Source: Paralichthys olivaceus (taxonomy: Eukaryota; Chordata; Actinopteri; Pleuronectiformes; Paralichthyidae). Taken from it: DNA of 64,000 bases. The DNA is taken from contig NC_091099.1 in assembly GCF_024713975.1 (NCBI RefSeq), positions 10,270,001-10,334,000 on the forward strand. Direction: 5' to 3'. Below the pieces are notes generated by a model. It made no database searches. It saw only the letters and a program-made list of their open reading frames with translations, and was not told the DNA's origin. Both the position numbers and the translations under genes were made by a program. Below, piece by piece: positions 1 through 13,300 of the stretch. Numbering within the stretch: position 1 is the stretch's first letter; each line of letters opens with the position of its first letter.

Positions 1-2321
1 CTGCTGAGCAGTTTGGGATACGCTGTGCCGAGGGAGCGTCCGTGTCTGATGACCACCAGCTCCATCTGACACTGGTCGATGTTGACCAGCACCGTGGTGC
101 TCCTCTCTGTGTTCATGAGGAAGATGACGGTGAAGAGGGCCATCTCAAACTCAGGGCTTGTCCCGATGAAGGCACTGCCCACAGGCTTCACTATACTGTG
201 CCAGCTGAACTGGAGGTTGAGAACGTGGTCGTCTTGATCGGGCTGTGGACAGAAACATTTTAAAAACAACAGATTGTGTTGTCATGTAAAACATTTTGCT
301 GGATGAACTGTTGTACTTACTAAGTCATTATGCCTGGCTTTGTATCCTTTGTAGTCCAAGTGGCTGTTTTTTTCTTGCAGGTAGAACTGGATCCAGTTGT
401 GGAACCCAACGATTTCTGTTCCAGATTTAGTTTCTCCAACAAACACATGCTCGAATCCACTGGAGTCCAGGCTGATGCAGGTTTAAGTTTTAATAAACCG
501 CACAAAATACAATATGAATTAAATGATTATTACTTTTCCTCACACACTAATTTAATGATGAATAAAAATGAATAGACCGTCTGTAACGGGCTGTTTCAGT
601 ATCTCACCCTGTGTTCCTCTGTCTGTGGTAAAGGTTGAACCAGATCAATTTCAGTTGATTCTTAAACAGCCTCGAGTCAGAGTTGGACTTTCCTTTACTC
701 ACCAGGTACTGATGAGCTCGCTGTGGAGAAATCACATCACGTCAGTGCAACAAAACTCAGGAACTTTCACAGAAGGAAGAACCGATCACGCAAAAAGAGA
801 GAAAAAGGTTTGGTTTGAAATTTTGAATTTACAACAGTCATTTTAACTATACATCTTTTAATGGCAGGTAAAAGGTGTATGTTTTTTGGATTAAAAGAAT
901 CTCACTGTTATAAACTTATGACAAACAGGTTTTAAGGATGCATTCACCTTTGTTGAAAAAGTTACTCCATGCATGAGGAATAGACTTAAACTCATTAAGA
1001 AAATATAGATGGTAACAAATGTGAAACTAAAAGAAACATTTCCTTATTCCCACACACTGTGTATTTGCATTGTGAGGTGCCTCTATGTTGATATATCAAT
1101 AAGCTTGACTGAGAGAAACCTAAACCTGTCCTGTGGAGAAAGAGTACAACAGCTTTTGTCCTCATGCAAACAACAGGCATCTGCTCCATCTAATCTAAAG
1201 CCTTTCTTTCAAAGTACTACATGTCCATATTTTTCCTGGAAGCCTCTTTGGGGAGAGTGTTGAGGCCAACGCAGCATTCCACAGCTGCAGCCAGATGTTT
1301 TAGATGTTCTTCTCTCTCTAACATGTGTTCAGTGACAACTCTCACTGTAGTTCAGCTCCCACAAAATGTGGCAAAACAAAAAACTAGGAAGAGTTGGTGG
1401 GAAACAAAACAACTGTTTATGGTATTGTACATTATCTTCTTAGTTTGAGAGACATGGAAAACAAATGAGGAGTAGAGAATGTTTGTTGCTTGTTAGATGC
1501 AACTAGTTATAACTTGTCAAATGCACCTTCATGACTGCTGTCTGCAAGACGGCATCCAGGAAGAGATTAATCTCCCTCTGCTCCTCTGTTGTGACTCGTT
1601 CGGTCACGCCTGTGGCCCGCTCGTAGTTATCCAACAGTTTCATGAACCCTGCAGGCACAGAAATCATATTTATTGCAGTGAGGTCTGCGAATGAGCTGCA
1701 TTTTTAACATCAGAGAGTGAGACCACTTCTGTTTGAACTTACTGGAGGTGGTGGTGGCGTTCTGCAATTTAATCTCATTGACGTTGGAGAACAAGGGCTG
1801 TGAGGCGTGATCCTGAACAACATTGCTGCCCTGGCTCACAAAACTGGCTCTGCCCTGGACAGTTCGAACACAACATCACCCTTAGAAAAACAGAAGTGTG
1901 AGTGTTGTGTGAGTGAGAGTGTGTAGTGTACCTGAACATCTATTGTGTAGTCTACTCCAGGCGTCAAACGATTCACATCCAACGTCCACAGCTCATTGAA
2001 AAGGTTGGATAGTTCCTGATTGACAGCTGGTCTGTTACAGACAGAGATACAGAACAGACAGCTGACAAATAAAACAGGATCCACACAGATACTGAAGAGA
2101 CATTGTTTTTAGTTTACTGTACCTTGATGCATTCAGACCGCTGAGAAACACTGCAAGGAACAGGACTCCACAAAACCTTTAGACATGTGACACATGTTAG
2201 ACACAGATAGTAAAAGTTAGATTTTGGCAAACCTGAGCTAAATTGAACTTGTTCACAGAGAATAGATTAAATTTCAAAGTAATATAAGCATCAAAAATGA
2301 AAATACATACATTGTAGACAT
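1..2321 (-). CDS. EndoU-family poly(U)-specific endoribonuclease, secreted (3' end cut by window edge)
   Basis: EndoU enzymes cleave RNA at uridylates, leaving 2',3'-cyclic phosphates. Coding exons, 5' to 3' on the minus strand: 2311-2321, 2123-2176, 1932-2031, 1743-1854, 1527-1648, 608-720, 321-471, 1-242. All junctions are GT-AG and all phases match. The protein starts [20 protein letters not shown], a signal peptide created by joining an 11-nt first coding exon to exon 2. It continues with [32 protein letters not shown] and YLVSKGK, then the catalytic region: GFEHVFVGE (first His), [13 protein letters not shown] (second His) and [17 protein letters not shown] (Lys), the XendoU-type His/His/Lys set. 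No somatomedin-B domain precedes the core, unlike human ENDOU. About 301 residues are visible and the frame is still open at base 1, shortly after GTAYPKLLS, so only a few residues should be missing. I cannot tell which fish paralogue this is. Confidence 0.94.
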
Positions 2322-3411
2322 GATAGCTGTTGCACGCTTCCTCTCCCTCAGCTCAGACTGTCTCAGACAACTCACTTTGTTTCTCTGTGGGTTTTTCTCC
2401 AACAAACACTTGGACCATGTCCATTCACTGCGCATGAGCGAATCTGGACAAGCTGAGGTCCACTCACTTTAAGTTAACAGACACCAGAGGGCGCTTTGTC
2501 ATAAGGATACAGTTTTTCTCAAATGAATCCAGACAGGTCTGTAAATTCTAAAAGGCAGTGCTCACAACTTTCATTCATGAACATAAATACACATGTATTT
2601 ATTTTTATATTGTTTACACGCTATACACTAGATCATCCAAGCAGGATGTGGATAACTTATTTATTGTTGATCTCTGGCATGGTCGTGTGTTTCTGTGCCT
2701 GTTTCTTATATAAGTCCACATCTTTAATTAGTATTTAATTTAGCACAGATCTAAATCATCTTATTGTTCAGAGCTTTATTCATATTATTAAATTGTGCTC
2801 ACATGCTGTATGAGTTAATACAAGAGAAGACTTTTGCCCCTTGAACAGGCTTAATATAGAACCACCCTCACAAAGACTGGCCCATCTAACGACGGAACAC
2901 AAATGTTTTATAGTGGACAGGAAGTAGGGGTCAAGATTGTAAATATTTTATCTAATCAATGCGTTTGAGATGTTTTGTCTATCGTCATGTTGATTAGATA
3001 GAACCTCTCTAGGTGAGATGAGTCAGTCAACTCATACATTATGTTACTGTAAAAAAGTGACTCTGAGATAAAGGCTGATGATATAAAATGATCAGTTAAG
3101 TGTAAGTAGCTCTAGGCTTTCTGTTGTGTGCTGCTTGATTATTCTTCCCTCCTCCCTGGACCTAGAGGTTGTATTATGCAGATTTCTCCAAACACTATCT
3201 AAACAGAGCAATGATTGAAATACTAGTATCAGACCTTTTAATTATGTCTTATACATAGTGTGCGTGTGTATGAAAGAATCCAGACATATATGGGCTGCTT
3301 AATTCTTTAATGGCCTTGTTTTGTAGGACAAAGAAACTTTCCCCCGGCTCCCACTGTGCTCATTCACAACTTGATTTGACAATGAGGAAAATCCCAATTG
3401 ATTTAAATAAC
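2322..3411. other. Intergenic: endoU upstream flank and ppfibp1 downstream flank
   Basis: AT-rich sequence with no convincing coding exon on either strand. It separates the endoU start codon from the probable ppfibp1 polyadenylation signal. Part of the endoU promoter must lie just above 2321, but I see no clear TATA box there. Confidence 0.6.
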
Positions 3412-3417
3412 TTTATT
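3412..3417 (-). terminator. Candidate polyadenylation signal for ppfibp1
   Basis: AATAAA on the minus strand, about 0.9 kb past the ppfibp1 stop codon and before the endoU gene. The position suits a 3' UTR of about 0.9 kb. Assignment rests on motif and position only. Confidence 0.45.
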
Positions 3418-4326
3418 GATCCTACTCTTGATCTAAACGTACAAAACAACTAAACAAAAATTACCCCACACAATTTTTGTTCTTAGGTATGACCGAGGGT
3501 TCCTTTACAACATTATTATTGAGACATTATCTCATGTCACAATATGACTTTTTCCAAAAATAACTGAGAGCCAACAGGTTTCCATTAAAATCAGTTTGTG
3601 GTTCTAATAAAATAGACAAACTTGTGTATAAATGTGATGGATTTCAATACCATGCAATGATATTCATTTGTACAATGTGATATGTATCGGTGCAAATGCA
3701 TGCAGAGTATTACTGTTGAGTGAAAACCTGTTTCCAGAGGAAGAAACTTTATAAGACAATTATTAATTAATTAATTAGTAGGTTTTAGTTCTGTAGAAAA
3801 CATAGCAGCTGTTTCAGAATCATTACTTTACGCTTACGTCTAAAAACGGGGAAAATCTACTCAGCATATTACTTCTATTAAGTTCACCTCTTTTTCCCCA
3901 AAATTTCTACAGTCAGAAATTTAGAAGACATATATTAAATCTATATGTGCATAGTCTAGAAGTCATCTTTCTGCTGGTTGACACTTTAGTTTGTCATAAA
4001 AAGAAAGATGCCAGCACATAACAGAGTACAAAATATCTCCAGAAACCAGCTGGCAGGCAAGCAGTGGTGTTGCCCTACATGTTCCCTCCATCATCACACG
4101 ACAGTAAAGGAGACAAAGTTCAAGAGTGATAGTAGCGACTGGTCTCTAAGTTTAACAAATCCATTATCTAAAAACTAAAAAATAGAAGTACACTAATACT
4201 TTTGGCTCATCTCTGAATGTAACACTAAAATGAAATGTGGGAGCGTTGCTGGGCCTTTGTGTGGCTGGAGAGGGTTGGCACAGAGTTTCATTCACAGCAG
4301 GACCAGGTCTCACGGTGTCGACAGCC

Positions 4327-7300
4327 TCATGCGTTGGAGTCCTCGTCTGTTACACTGGTGTTCGGGGAATTCGAAACCTCTTTGAAGAATTCATCATCTT
4401 TCAGCATGCTCTGGTAAAATCCAGGACAAAAAAAAAATTTACTTCACAGCCAAAATATTAAAAATATAATGGTGTCAATGAGAAATGTAGATTCTCACCG
4501 TCAGGTTTTGAATTTCCTCAGAGAAAGCTCCAATCTGTCTCACAGTTCCCTCAGAGTCCTCCATCTAAGAAAAAGAGAAGCAGCTTTAAAAAAAACATAA
4601 TTGATACTTCCAAGCAACACTGGTGAAAACACAGAGGAAAGAAACACGAAATATCATTAAAAATGTGTGTTTTTTAGTGAGCGATTGTTAAATGTTAAAA
4701 TAATTTAACTCACCTGTTCCAGCCTGTCAAGGTCGTCCTCATAGATTTGGAGCTCGTAGCCTTTCTGGAAGCTTCTTCCCTTTGGCATCTCCACGTCCAT
4801 CGGACACACATACTCCTCGCTGTCCTCCTGCTTCTTCTTCCTCAGACTGCCAAAGCTACCAAACGACAGCTTCTTCGGCTGGTATAAAAAAAGAGAGAGA
4901 AGACAAACACACATCTTATTTAGCTGCATTTACTGTAGTTCTATTTTTATGTTACCGACTTTTTTAATTTATTATAATGTCAGATTTTTTCTTATTGTGT
5001 GTGATTAAATGATGAGTTACTCAAGACATCAAATGTCGATAGTTTTCTTTGAGGTTTTACTGATATCTAACAAGTCCAGACTTTCTGTGTAGTCCAGGTA
5101 CAAGCAGGACTGGGGGACGAACAGTATCCTCAGTATCACATGTGCTACCTTGACCTTGGTGGTGGCAGTGAGCAGAGTGTAGTCTGGGTTTTCAAGACAC
5201 TCCTGTTTGAGCTGTTGGGCCTCAGAGCCAATGAGCAGGTTGAAATGTGTGGCGAGGTGGCGACGCAGCAGAGTCTTGTTTGGGGGGATGTTCAGCAGCA
5301 GCGCCATGGTCTCCACGTTGTACCGCGGCTCCAAAACCTGAGGAGAAGGACAATGTGTGAGGAGTGGGGGTATTTGTGGAGTCTGTAATCTCAGGGACAC
5401 AGAACAACGGACTCTCTTACCATCAGGCCACCGTGCACACCACTGCCTCTCAGGTTGGGAGCATATTCAGCAAGATCCACAGACCGCAGCCACTCCATCA
5501 CCCTGTGGTTGGTCCACTGTGAAATCTCTGCTGGAGAGATGTTGTTCTACATACAGGAAGTGGAGACAAAAGATGAAATCATCGAAACTAAGAGTTTATT
5601 TAAATGTCGCTATTATTACAGCACGCTGCTAAAACCTCATCAGATGGCCGACGACGCAAACAGTTGGGCTCATAGTTGTTGAGTCGGAGCACTTGTATAG
5701 CTCTCTTGATGCTGAGGTGATGCAGGACACTTCCCACCTTCAGAGAAAGCAGGTCATCCTGAGGAACAAAGTAAGACGTCAGTGATACAGTCATATTTAA
5801 ACACTTACAGTTGAGCTAACAAATCCATTGAGTGTCATTAAATAACATAAGAAATGATAGATTGAACCGAGCCAGAGGCTTCATTTTGGTCACAAGTATC
5901 ACAGAGGGTGAGACTGTCTCCGCTGGAGCTCAGACTCTAATGAGAAATGACACTGGAGTTGTCAGACCCACTTATCTGCAGGGTCTGTGGAGGAAGCGCA
6001 TGTCTCTTGCCAACACTTACCACAGTCATGTAGTGCAGCATGCGGCCGTCCACTCTCCCCTCATCAAACTGGGTCTTATACTGAGGCAGACCAATGTCAT
6101 CAAGCCACCCTGAGAGAAGGAGGAGTTTCATTAGATAGAAGTCCAGACAGTCTAATCCTTAGTCTACACTATTGCAGATATGTTTAGAAAAGATGTTTTC
6201 CCCCTTTAAAAAAAAAATCCCAATCCAGACAAGAACACAAAAACACCTAAAATTGTTCAAACAAGCATGTCGGGCCAGTGGGTGGTGATACATCAGGCTT
6301 ATTTAACAGTAGAAAATGTTTGACTAGCAGCGATTTCTCACTCGTCACCCAGTTGTAGTCCAGCTTTCCCTTATTGTCCTCCTCCTCTGAGCCGAGGGCC
6401 TGCAGAGCCAGCTGCAGCTTCTTTCTGTGCAGCGGATGTTTGATGCCCAGCTCCTAGAACACCCACAAGTAGACAAGTGAGGACGATGCATCCCAGGGTG
6501 CTTCAGCACAGTCCAACAACAATAATACTTTGCCTGCCAGCTTTGGTAAACGTATTAATTTTTTCTGCCTGGTCTCACCCTCTCCAGGTCGTGTTGTGAA
6601 GCCTGTAGCAGCGTCTGTCCAGAGGAGATCCAAACACGAGCCATGTTCACATAAAGACCCAGACCCTGCTCCTGCAGCCAGTTACACACCTGATCCTTTG
6701 ACCAGCGTGCAAAGGGAGCATCAACATCACTGAGAAAAACAGAGGATAGAAAAACAATAAACTTTCACAACGTATGCAGCCACACTCGGGTCAAAACATA
6801 AAATGATTAAATTGTGAGATATTACACGTTTTGTTATCCTGACAGAGTGCTTTGTCCATCGTCCCTGTATTAGCTCTATACTGTATTTCATTGTACACCA
6901 GATTGAAAACAAAGAAACTGCATTCCATGTCTTATTATTCAGGCTGAATGCACAGACTCACTTGTTGACTTGCTGGAGGTCACGTGACCAACCCAGTCTG
7001 GGTCCCGCCGTGGCTCGCACACCACCCCGCTTGAACTCACCCTCTGGTAAGTTGTCATCCAGGGTAAATGTGGTCGACTGACTTCTTTTTAACCTTAAAA
7101 ATATGTTTTGATATTAAAAACACTTACACAAATTAAACTAAATCCATAGTCAGACAGCAGTAGGACTAATAAAGGATTATCTTATCTGCTCACTTTTTAT
7201 ATTTTTAGCTGATATGAAAGAATATCATCTACATCCATGATTCTGACGGCATTTAAATTGTTAAAAAAGTATTTTTTTGACTTAGTAATAAGAAGATTAG

Positions 7301-10300
7301 TAGTGAGTTACTTGGTTGAAGTCTTCATGTCATTTTCTACTCACTTGCCAAATAGTTTCTTTATTCCTTTTGATTTTTTCTTGCTCTCTGGGGTCGTAGG
7401 GAGCGTATGGGTACTGTCACTGTTAGTGGACCTCTGCGACAGCCCGGCCAGATCCAGATGGTCAGTGCCCTGTCGCTCTGTTTCAGCTACACAAACAAAT
7501 TCCCACAGAACACCATCAGCATCAGTGTGGGAAACATACACAGATCAGTGGAGACAGAGCTGCTGCACTGGGCCAGAAAACACTCCTAAACAAAGACAGA
7601 CTGAGAGGTCAGAGGAATGGGCATTGAAGAAATGTCCTGTCTAACAGTACATGCATTAGATAATGTCTGACTGAGTCTGGAATAATAAAGTTTTATTTCA
7701 TTAGGTGTAAAAGAAATTAGTTTTGTTTTAGATTTTTAGTTTGGGTTTTTAAATCCAAATAAACCATTATGGTTGATAATCACATAATCGTAACTTGAAT
7801 TTGCTTAAGGAATAAAACAGGGTGTAAACAAATACATGCAGGCAAACAGGCAAACCAACATACACAATAGGCTGAATGTTGGACACTCAACATGTGTGCA
7901 ACGGTGGGTAGTGACGGGGGTGTGGTTGTTAAAGCGCTGCAGCTACTGAAACGTGATATGATAAAAAGATGTCAGTTGATGAATGATTTAAGAAAAGGCA
8001 AAGACGTATAGTCATGTAGGATATATTAAGTAGTTTCCTTTGCTTGGAAAACTACTGCAACCCTACAATGACCCAAGGTCAATACTGTACCTAGCATAGG
8101 CGCACTCGCACTCCGGCTGCGGTCTTCATGTGTTACAAAGCACACACAACACACGACAGGGTCCAACAGAAAAAGAACAAGACAAGAGGGCAGATATAAT
8201 TGAAATGATAACAGGATTGGGAAGGCGGAAAAAAACAGACATACATGTGTACAGTTCACACACACACACAAAACAAATACACAGGACGAAGGACACACGA
8301 CAGCACAGAAACAGACTTCCATAATTAAATGGGGACCACAGGTTGTGTGGGCTGCAAATTATGGTCCATAAAGTGTACACCATGGGTGTGGCTTGAGAAA
8401 ATAAAAGTTGTGCTGGGTTAAAAGAAAAATCTTCAAGAAAATCCCACTGTGTCATAAACAGTCATCTCCACAGCTCACTCCATATCACACACAAGTCTTT
8501 ATCCAGCTATATGCTATGATTTTACCAAGGTTCGGAGTGCTGCCTGACTTTTTGCCACCGCGGATCTTGAAGAAACCTTTTCCAAAAGATGAACGAGCCT
8601 TTCTCGAGCCAAAGCTGTCGTCCTCTGCGGTGGCGGGCAAAGTGGCCGAGGGACCCAAAGGTGGCTTTTCACTCATCTTACTGTTTTCTTCACTTGGGCT
8701 CTGAAAGAAGGAAAAATATTACTTATATACAGCATCATCATAGTTGAAAACTATAGGGCAGTGGAATTTGTTTAAATGATATCATATGAACATTTGTCTG
8801 AAATATGATTATATATATTTTTTTTTTTCACAAAGGACTTTTTTCCACATATTACTGTTTTTGGTTTTACCTTTTCGTTGTTGCCCTTATCGCTCTTATC
8901 CAGCTGTTCCTGGCTGCTCGTCTTTGTGGTATCTTGGTTACTGAAATGACAAACCACCAGAATCAACACTTCATGTTATTGAAGTTGAGATAAACCTGTG
9001 TTACGTGGTCATTAGAAACAAGAGTGTGGTGATACAGGACATGAACTGCTGTTACAGACATTGTTCTCATGTGTCAAGTATAGAGGGTAACAGTTCCTCA
9101 AGCTTCGTACGACTGCAGCCAATGGCCAGAGTAGAGACAAGAGTACACTACTGTGTGTAATGTGCTGCTCTCAGAACAAATGTGACATGTTTATACATAA
9201 TATAAAACAATATGTATTAACAGTGTAAAAAAGTTAAATCCCTGTTTCTTTTATAAGTTTAAAAACTACACTGAAAGATTCTCAAATTGCACACATCAGG
9301 TACACATTGGGAATTTCATTGATTCATGTTCATTCATGGTTATAAGTAGTGGAACAGTTACAATGTTCAGTATCTACTGAAAGATCCCTGCCTAAGAGTA
9401 AAGCATAGAATTTGAGTGGGTTTCATATTTTACCTCTCTATGTCTGTTGTTGTGAACTCAGATACTCGTTCTGGGTCTGAGGGGCTCGGTGTAGGTGAAG
9501 ACTCTTCACTCAATCCGTTTAGACTTTCCAGCTGAACACAGATCAGAATGAGAAAAGAGGACAGGCAAAATTAGACTACTTAAAGCTCAGAGTCTTAACA
9601 CATGGTGGTAGAAATATACAAACACAACTACTGGACTGACAGGAGATGTTATTTTAATAATTGGACCTCAAGCCCTTCAACACTCATTTCACAAGTGTGA
9701 AATTTACAGGAGTTAATGATGTTTTTCAGACCACTTCAGTTTTATGTGATGTGAAGAAGCTCGAGGGCAAGAAAGGTGCAGAGCGGTAATTAATTAATTA
9801 AAAAACATTAGGATTTACTTTTTACTTGGACTGGCGTTAGTCACACTTCATCATATGATGATGTACAAACCTCATCCGGACTCTTCCTTTTCAGTTGCTG
9901 AACATCTGTAACTTCATGCTTTTCTGGTTCCAAAGACATGTTTGTTAGGAACGCAAGGGAAGCATCACCAACATACTCGTTCTCTTTGGTTTTCTCTGGA
10001 GAGGAGAACAGATAAGAGACAACTGAAAGCATTGACTTGTAAAATAAGAATCATTCATCAACCCCTCCCAGAACTCAAGAGCAAACAGGTTAGCTGAGCT
10101 CTTATATATCTATATAGTTTGTGCTTCATCAACTCTAATTAAGTGTAACCACACTTTTGAACATTTAGTTCTCTCTCACCATGGTAACTAAGAGCAAGTG
10201 TGTGTCTGTGTGTGTTGTGAGATAGAGCTGCAGAGTGCATCATAGACAAATGAGATTAAATATTCAAGACATCTTTTACGTAGCAATAATAAATATTCAA

Positions 10301-13300
10301 GACATCTTTTACGTAGCAATAATAAATATTCAAGACATCTTTTACGTAGCAATAATAAATAACAAATATATATGTTTTTAATTTCTTCATTAACAAGAGC
10401 CCAACTGATTAGTCAGCGCTCATCGATAAGATGGTCTTTCATAATTTAGCTCTGGCAACCTGTTTAATACTAGATTTCTGTATCCATCCCAACACAAAGT
10501 AGATTGTATAAACCAGTGTAACAGCAAACAGTCAGCTCAGAGAAATACAAATACACCCACAGGAAAACAAGCAAGCAAATAGATAAAAGGGTTGTTTGAC
10601 AGCTGATGTAAGAGGATTCTATATAACACACCAACAATGGCAGTTTTCATATTGTTCTTACTCTTAACTTCACAGATTTGGCATACATTTGACAAAAATA
10701 AAAAATGATCCTGAGGTAAATGAATGATTACTTTCATATTATGCATACATTCGATCTGTGGTAACACCTAAACTGCTGACCTACTTTAGTCACCAACATT
10801 AAAAGGGTCAGTGTGTAGGATTTAGTGACATCTAGTGATGAAGTTGCATGTTGCAGCTGGATAGCCCTCACCTCACCCTCCCCTTCAACACATGGAGAAC
10901 CATGGGGGAGGACCTAATGGTAGCCTTCAGTTGTGTTTAGTTTGTCTAGTCTGGGCTACTGTAGAAAACATTGTGGCCTCCATAGAGAGGACCCCCTCCT
11001 GATGTAAATATAAAGTATTTAAATCTAAAAATATGATCATTCATGGACTGAGTCTCACCTTTTTTCCCCTGTACTGACATCACCATGTCTTGAACTTTCT
11101 TGTACCGTATCAGCGATTGTTTTAGTTCCTCAATCTTACGATCCTGCAGAGAAAAAACAATTTAAACACACAATGAGGAAGTGTTGAGGAAGAGTTTAAT
11201 CGTTTCATTTGTTAGTAAGTCACAAACTTTTCAAATGTACCTTCTCTTCATTGGCTGCCATCAATGATTCAACTGCCTTTTTCATTCTCTGCACTTCCAC
11301 ATCTATTCAGGGAAACACAGGGATTACAGACGAAGAACTGTTGTGCTCAGTGTTTGAGGAGGGTGAGAAGTGGAGATAGATAAAAAGCCTGAACACACAA
11401 AGTGAAACTGAAAGATTCAGACCAAACTGGCTGTAATATTCCAGTAACATCACTTTGTTTTTTCTTTACAAGACTCTTTAAAACATCCTTGTGTGAGCAG
11501 GTAAACACATTTCGCTTGTAGAGCATTTTCACTTTTCCGAACACACACTCTGCCACAAAGCTCAGTGACGATAGACCCTCCACATTCAGTGAGTTGGGAA
11601 TGAAAGTCTCATTTACAACCAGAAAAAGAATGAAGAAACTAATTTTCTTTATACAACCTCACCTGCTGAGTTTCTACTTATATGTGAATATATAACTGAC
11701 CAAATTAATGTTACTAATACGAATAATAATATTAATGGAAAAATTGGTCAATCTATGTTTATTTGAATCCTGGTATTTTGAATTTGAATGCCAAATATGA
11801 GATATATCACACAAATAATTCTAAAGAGGTAACTGACACACTATCATTATTAATAGTTTCTTAAACTTTATATGTTTTGATAATATTGTTGTAAATTATT
11901 TTGGTCATGATAATTAACTGAAAATGGATGCATGTCGCCACATTCTTTTAGCAGTGTGAACTTAAATGTGTCCTCAAAATTTAAGTTCACATATATATAT
12001 ATATATATATATATTTGGTTTTACTTATATAGTAGCATTTTGTAGTTTGGCTTTTTGGATAAAAGCGTCAGCTAAATGTAACTAATGTCCTGGGTCGCAT
12101 TGAAAGACCGCCTACTGTGCTGCCATCCTCCGAGTTTCATATTCCCAAATTCTGGTTTATCTGTGACGGCCGTTCAAAATATCTATAATAAATGATGATT
12201 GACATCTAACTGTTGATGCATGTTAATATCCGGGCCACTCTTAGCGACGGAATGTGTGCACTGAGGGAAAAATAAAATTGCTCTACTTGGGTGAAGGGTC
12301 ACTGACGGGGGAAGGTGCAGACATGAAGACAACACTGATTAACAAAGATCCTGTCACACAGCACTGCACATGACAGCAACATCAAAGGTTAGCAGAGCAC
12401 ACACTGGTTGATGGTGTGAGCGAACAGAGGAGGTTGGGACAGATACCGAGCGGATGGTACAGATGATTATTATTGGAGGACATGAGGAGGGAGGATGAGT
12501 GAGCAGCCTGAATAGTTATGACAAACAACAGTTCATTCCTCATTCCTGTTGAAAACAGAGAAGCAGACATTTCTTGTTGCTGTTGGGCTGGACACTAAAA
12601 ACACACCGATAACACACCGGCTTTTGAAGGACCTTTGATTTGTTCAGGTCAAAATGAGAAAAATAAAAGTTTAACAGAGGTGTGGGTCTCCATGGTCAGG
12701 TATTAGCACTCTGATGAGTTATAATGGACAAGCAGAGTTCACATGGCTCATGCTCGTTCATGCATACAGGGGTTGCAATGGGTGCAGTAATTAAGTGCAA
12801 TGATAAACACAAACATAAAACCCCCCTTACGTTTCTCTTTCAGCCTCTTTCTAAGAGTTTCATCTGGATGAGACACTAAACAGGACAAAGAATTATGAAA
12901 CAAACTGGTTGGTTGCAGATCCTGTTTTCTGCTTTGCTACAAATACACAGAATTGACCACTGAACCATATTAACATTAAGTTGAATATGTGAGGTTAAAC
13001 ATCATGCATATTTATTTTCAGACAGGCTTAGGGATCATGGACACTCCCACCTCTCTCTGAGGGATCTGCACTGCTCATGGCTTTGAAGCCTGTCTCATCC
13101 TGCAGTCTCCTCATCTCTCCGTCTTTGCCCTCCAGCTGCCGTCTCAGTATGGCGAGCTCCTCCTGTCCCAACAGAAGACAACAGTTAGGACATTTCCTCC
13201 ACCACCTCCCCCACCACACTACAAACAAACCACAACACAAGGATTCACAGATGATGATGACGTGGTGTACAAACAGGCAGGCCACACCTGCTCTGCGTGT

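Noticed and set aside
5029-5148. Extension of the SAM3 exon past position 5149
   Set aside because: Joining KVK at 5149 to PKKLSFGSF at 4878 restores the liprin-beta sequence; the extension is read-through into an intron.
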